Part shown: one piece after another, positions 63,875 to 64,000 of the stretch
Layout: each line of letters begins with the position of its first letter
Position numbering within the stretch: position 1 is the first letter of the stretch
DNA from: Nitrincola sp048264025
GTDB lineage: Bacteria > Pseudomonadota > Gammaproteobacteria > Pseudomonadales > Balneatricaceae
DNA length: 64,000 nucleotides
Direction of reading: 5' to 3'
NCBI RefSeq assembly: GCF_048264025.1
Contig: NZ_JBLXDN010000005.1
Coordinates: 116,448-180,447, forward strand
Notes under the pieces: model-generated
Seen by the model: the letters and a program-made list of their open reading frames with translations, nothing else
What the model was told of the DNA's origin: nothing
Databases searched by the model: none
Program-made: the position numbers and the translations under genes

Positions 63875-64000
63875 GCGCCAAAGAATCAGCACCTACAATT
63901 TAGAATGTAACCGCTTCAAACTAACTCCATCAAATTCAATGTATGGAGCTCAGAATGGCCAACCAAAAATGCCAAGATAACTGGCAGCAGATTATTACCC
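63871..64000 (+). mobile_element. Left end of an IS66-like insertion sequence
   Basis: The sequence changes at 63871 with GTAAGCGCC; IS66 family ends begin GTAA. The expected 8-nt target duplication would be GACTCAGA (63863-63870), to be found again after the far end. A transposase-like gene begins 84 nt in. The rest of the element is beyond the window. Confidence 0.75.
63955..64000 (+). CDS. IS66-family TnpA-like protein (5' end)
   Basis: Fifteen codons are visible from the ATG at 63955 (MANQKCQDNWQQIIT), with GGAG six bases upstream. The start, with its Trp-centred helix, resembles IS66 TnpA accessory proteins. The assignment rests on this short piece and on the GTAA end. Confidence 0.55.
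   Translation, partial: MANQKCQDNWQQIIT

Noticed and set aside
1..64000. tRNA or rRNA genes
   Set aside because: I saw no tRNA- or rRNA-like sequence on either strand, although a dedicated scan could find a missed one.

Overview
The window is chromosomal DNA from a gammaproteobacterium, most like the Oceanospirillales (Nitrincola/Marinobacterium/Marinomonas type). This is inferred from the Na+-translocating NADH:quinone reductase operon, SthA, the long form of GAPDH, and a run of genes (lol, DUF2062, comEC, exbBD, lpxK, trm112, kdsB, murB, rne, rluC) whose order I remember from Pseudomonas. I could not run a search, so no species is named.

Layout. 1-10 kb: the 3' part of recB, recD overlapping it by 4 nt, a REP-associated transposase (RAYT) nested in its own palindromes, mfd on the opposite strand, and a long-form gap gene. 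10-18 kb: nqrABCDEF, the NQR maturation gene nqrM, and sthA. 18-19.6 kb: a non-coding interval with a 44-nt tandem repeat and long inverted repeats, then a small membrane protein and a PilZ protein. 19.6-33 kb: lolC-lolD, DUF2062, comEC, exbB-exbD, lpxK, trm112, kdsB, murB, then rne facing back and rluC. 33-38.7 kb: a CitA/CitB-type two-component system next to a tctCBA tricarboxylate transporter. 38.7-46.5 kb: miaE, lpxH, ppiB, glnS, a lipoprotein, cysS and mgtE.

46.5-64 kb is the most unusual part and is almost wholly devoted to iron and heme. It holds a Fur-box-linked sigma-factor fragment with a tiny membrane partner, bfd, and two bacterioferritin genes with complementary active sites (one ferroxidase-competent without the heme Met, one with the heme Met and a ruined ferroxidase site). 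These are followed by hemP, a heme receptor, hutX, hmuTUV and hutZ. Next come a TonB-dependent receptor translationally coupled to a diheme peroxidase, and two paralogous siderophore-type receptors. The last receptor is cut by the left end of an IS66-like insertion sequence that runs off the window.

How the iron genes fit together: the heme receptor moves heme into the periplasm, HmuTUV carries it through the inner membrane, and HutX and HutZ bind and degrade it. Bacterioferritin stores the released iron and Bfd helps mobilise it. Fur boxes lie before hemP, bfd, the sigma fragment and the last two receptors. A paired AGCCAGC(CA) motif, spaced 25 or 29 nt, recurs in the leader of all four receptor genes. 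I know of no description of it, and I consider it the best candidate for something new here.
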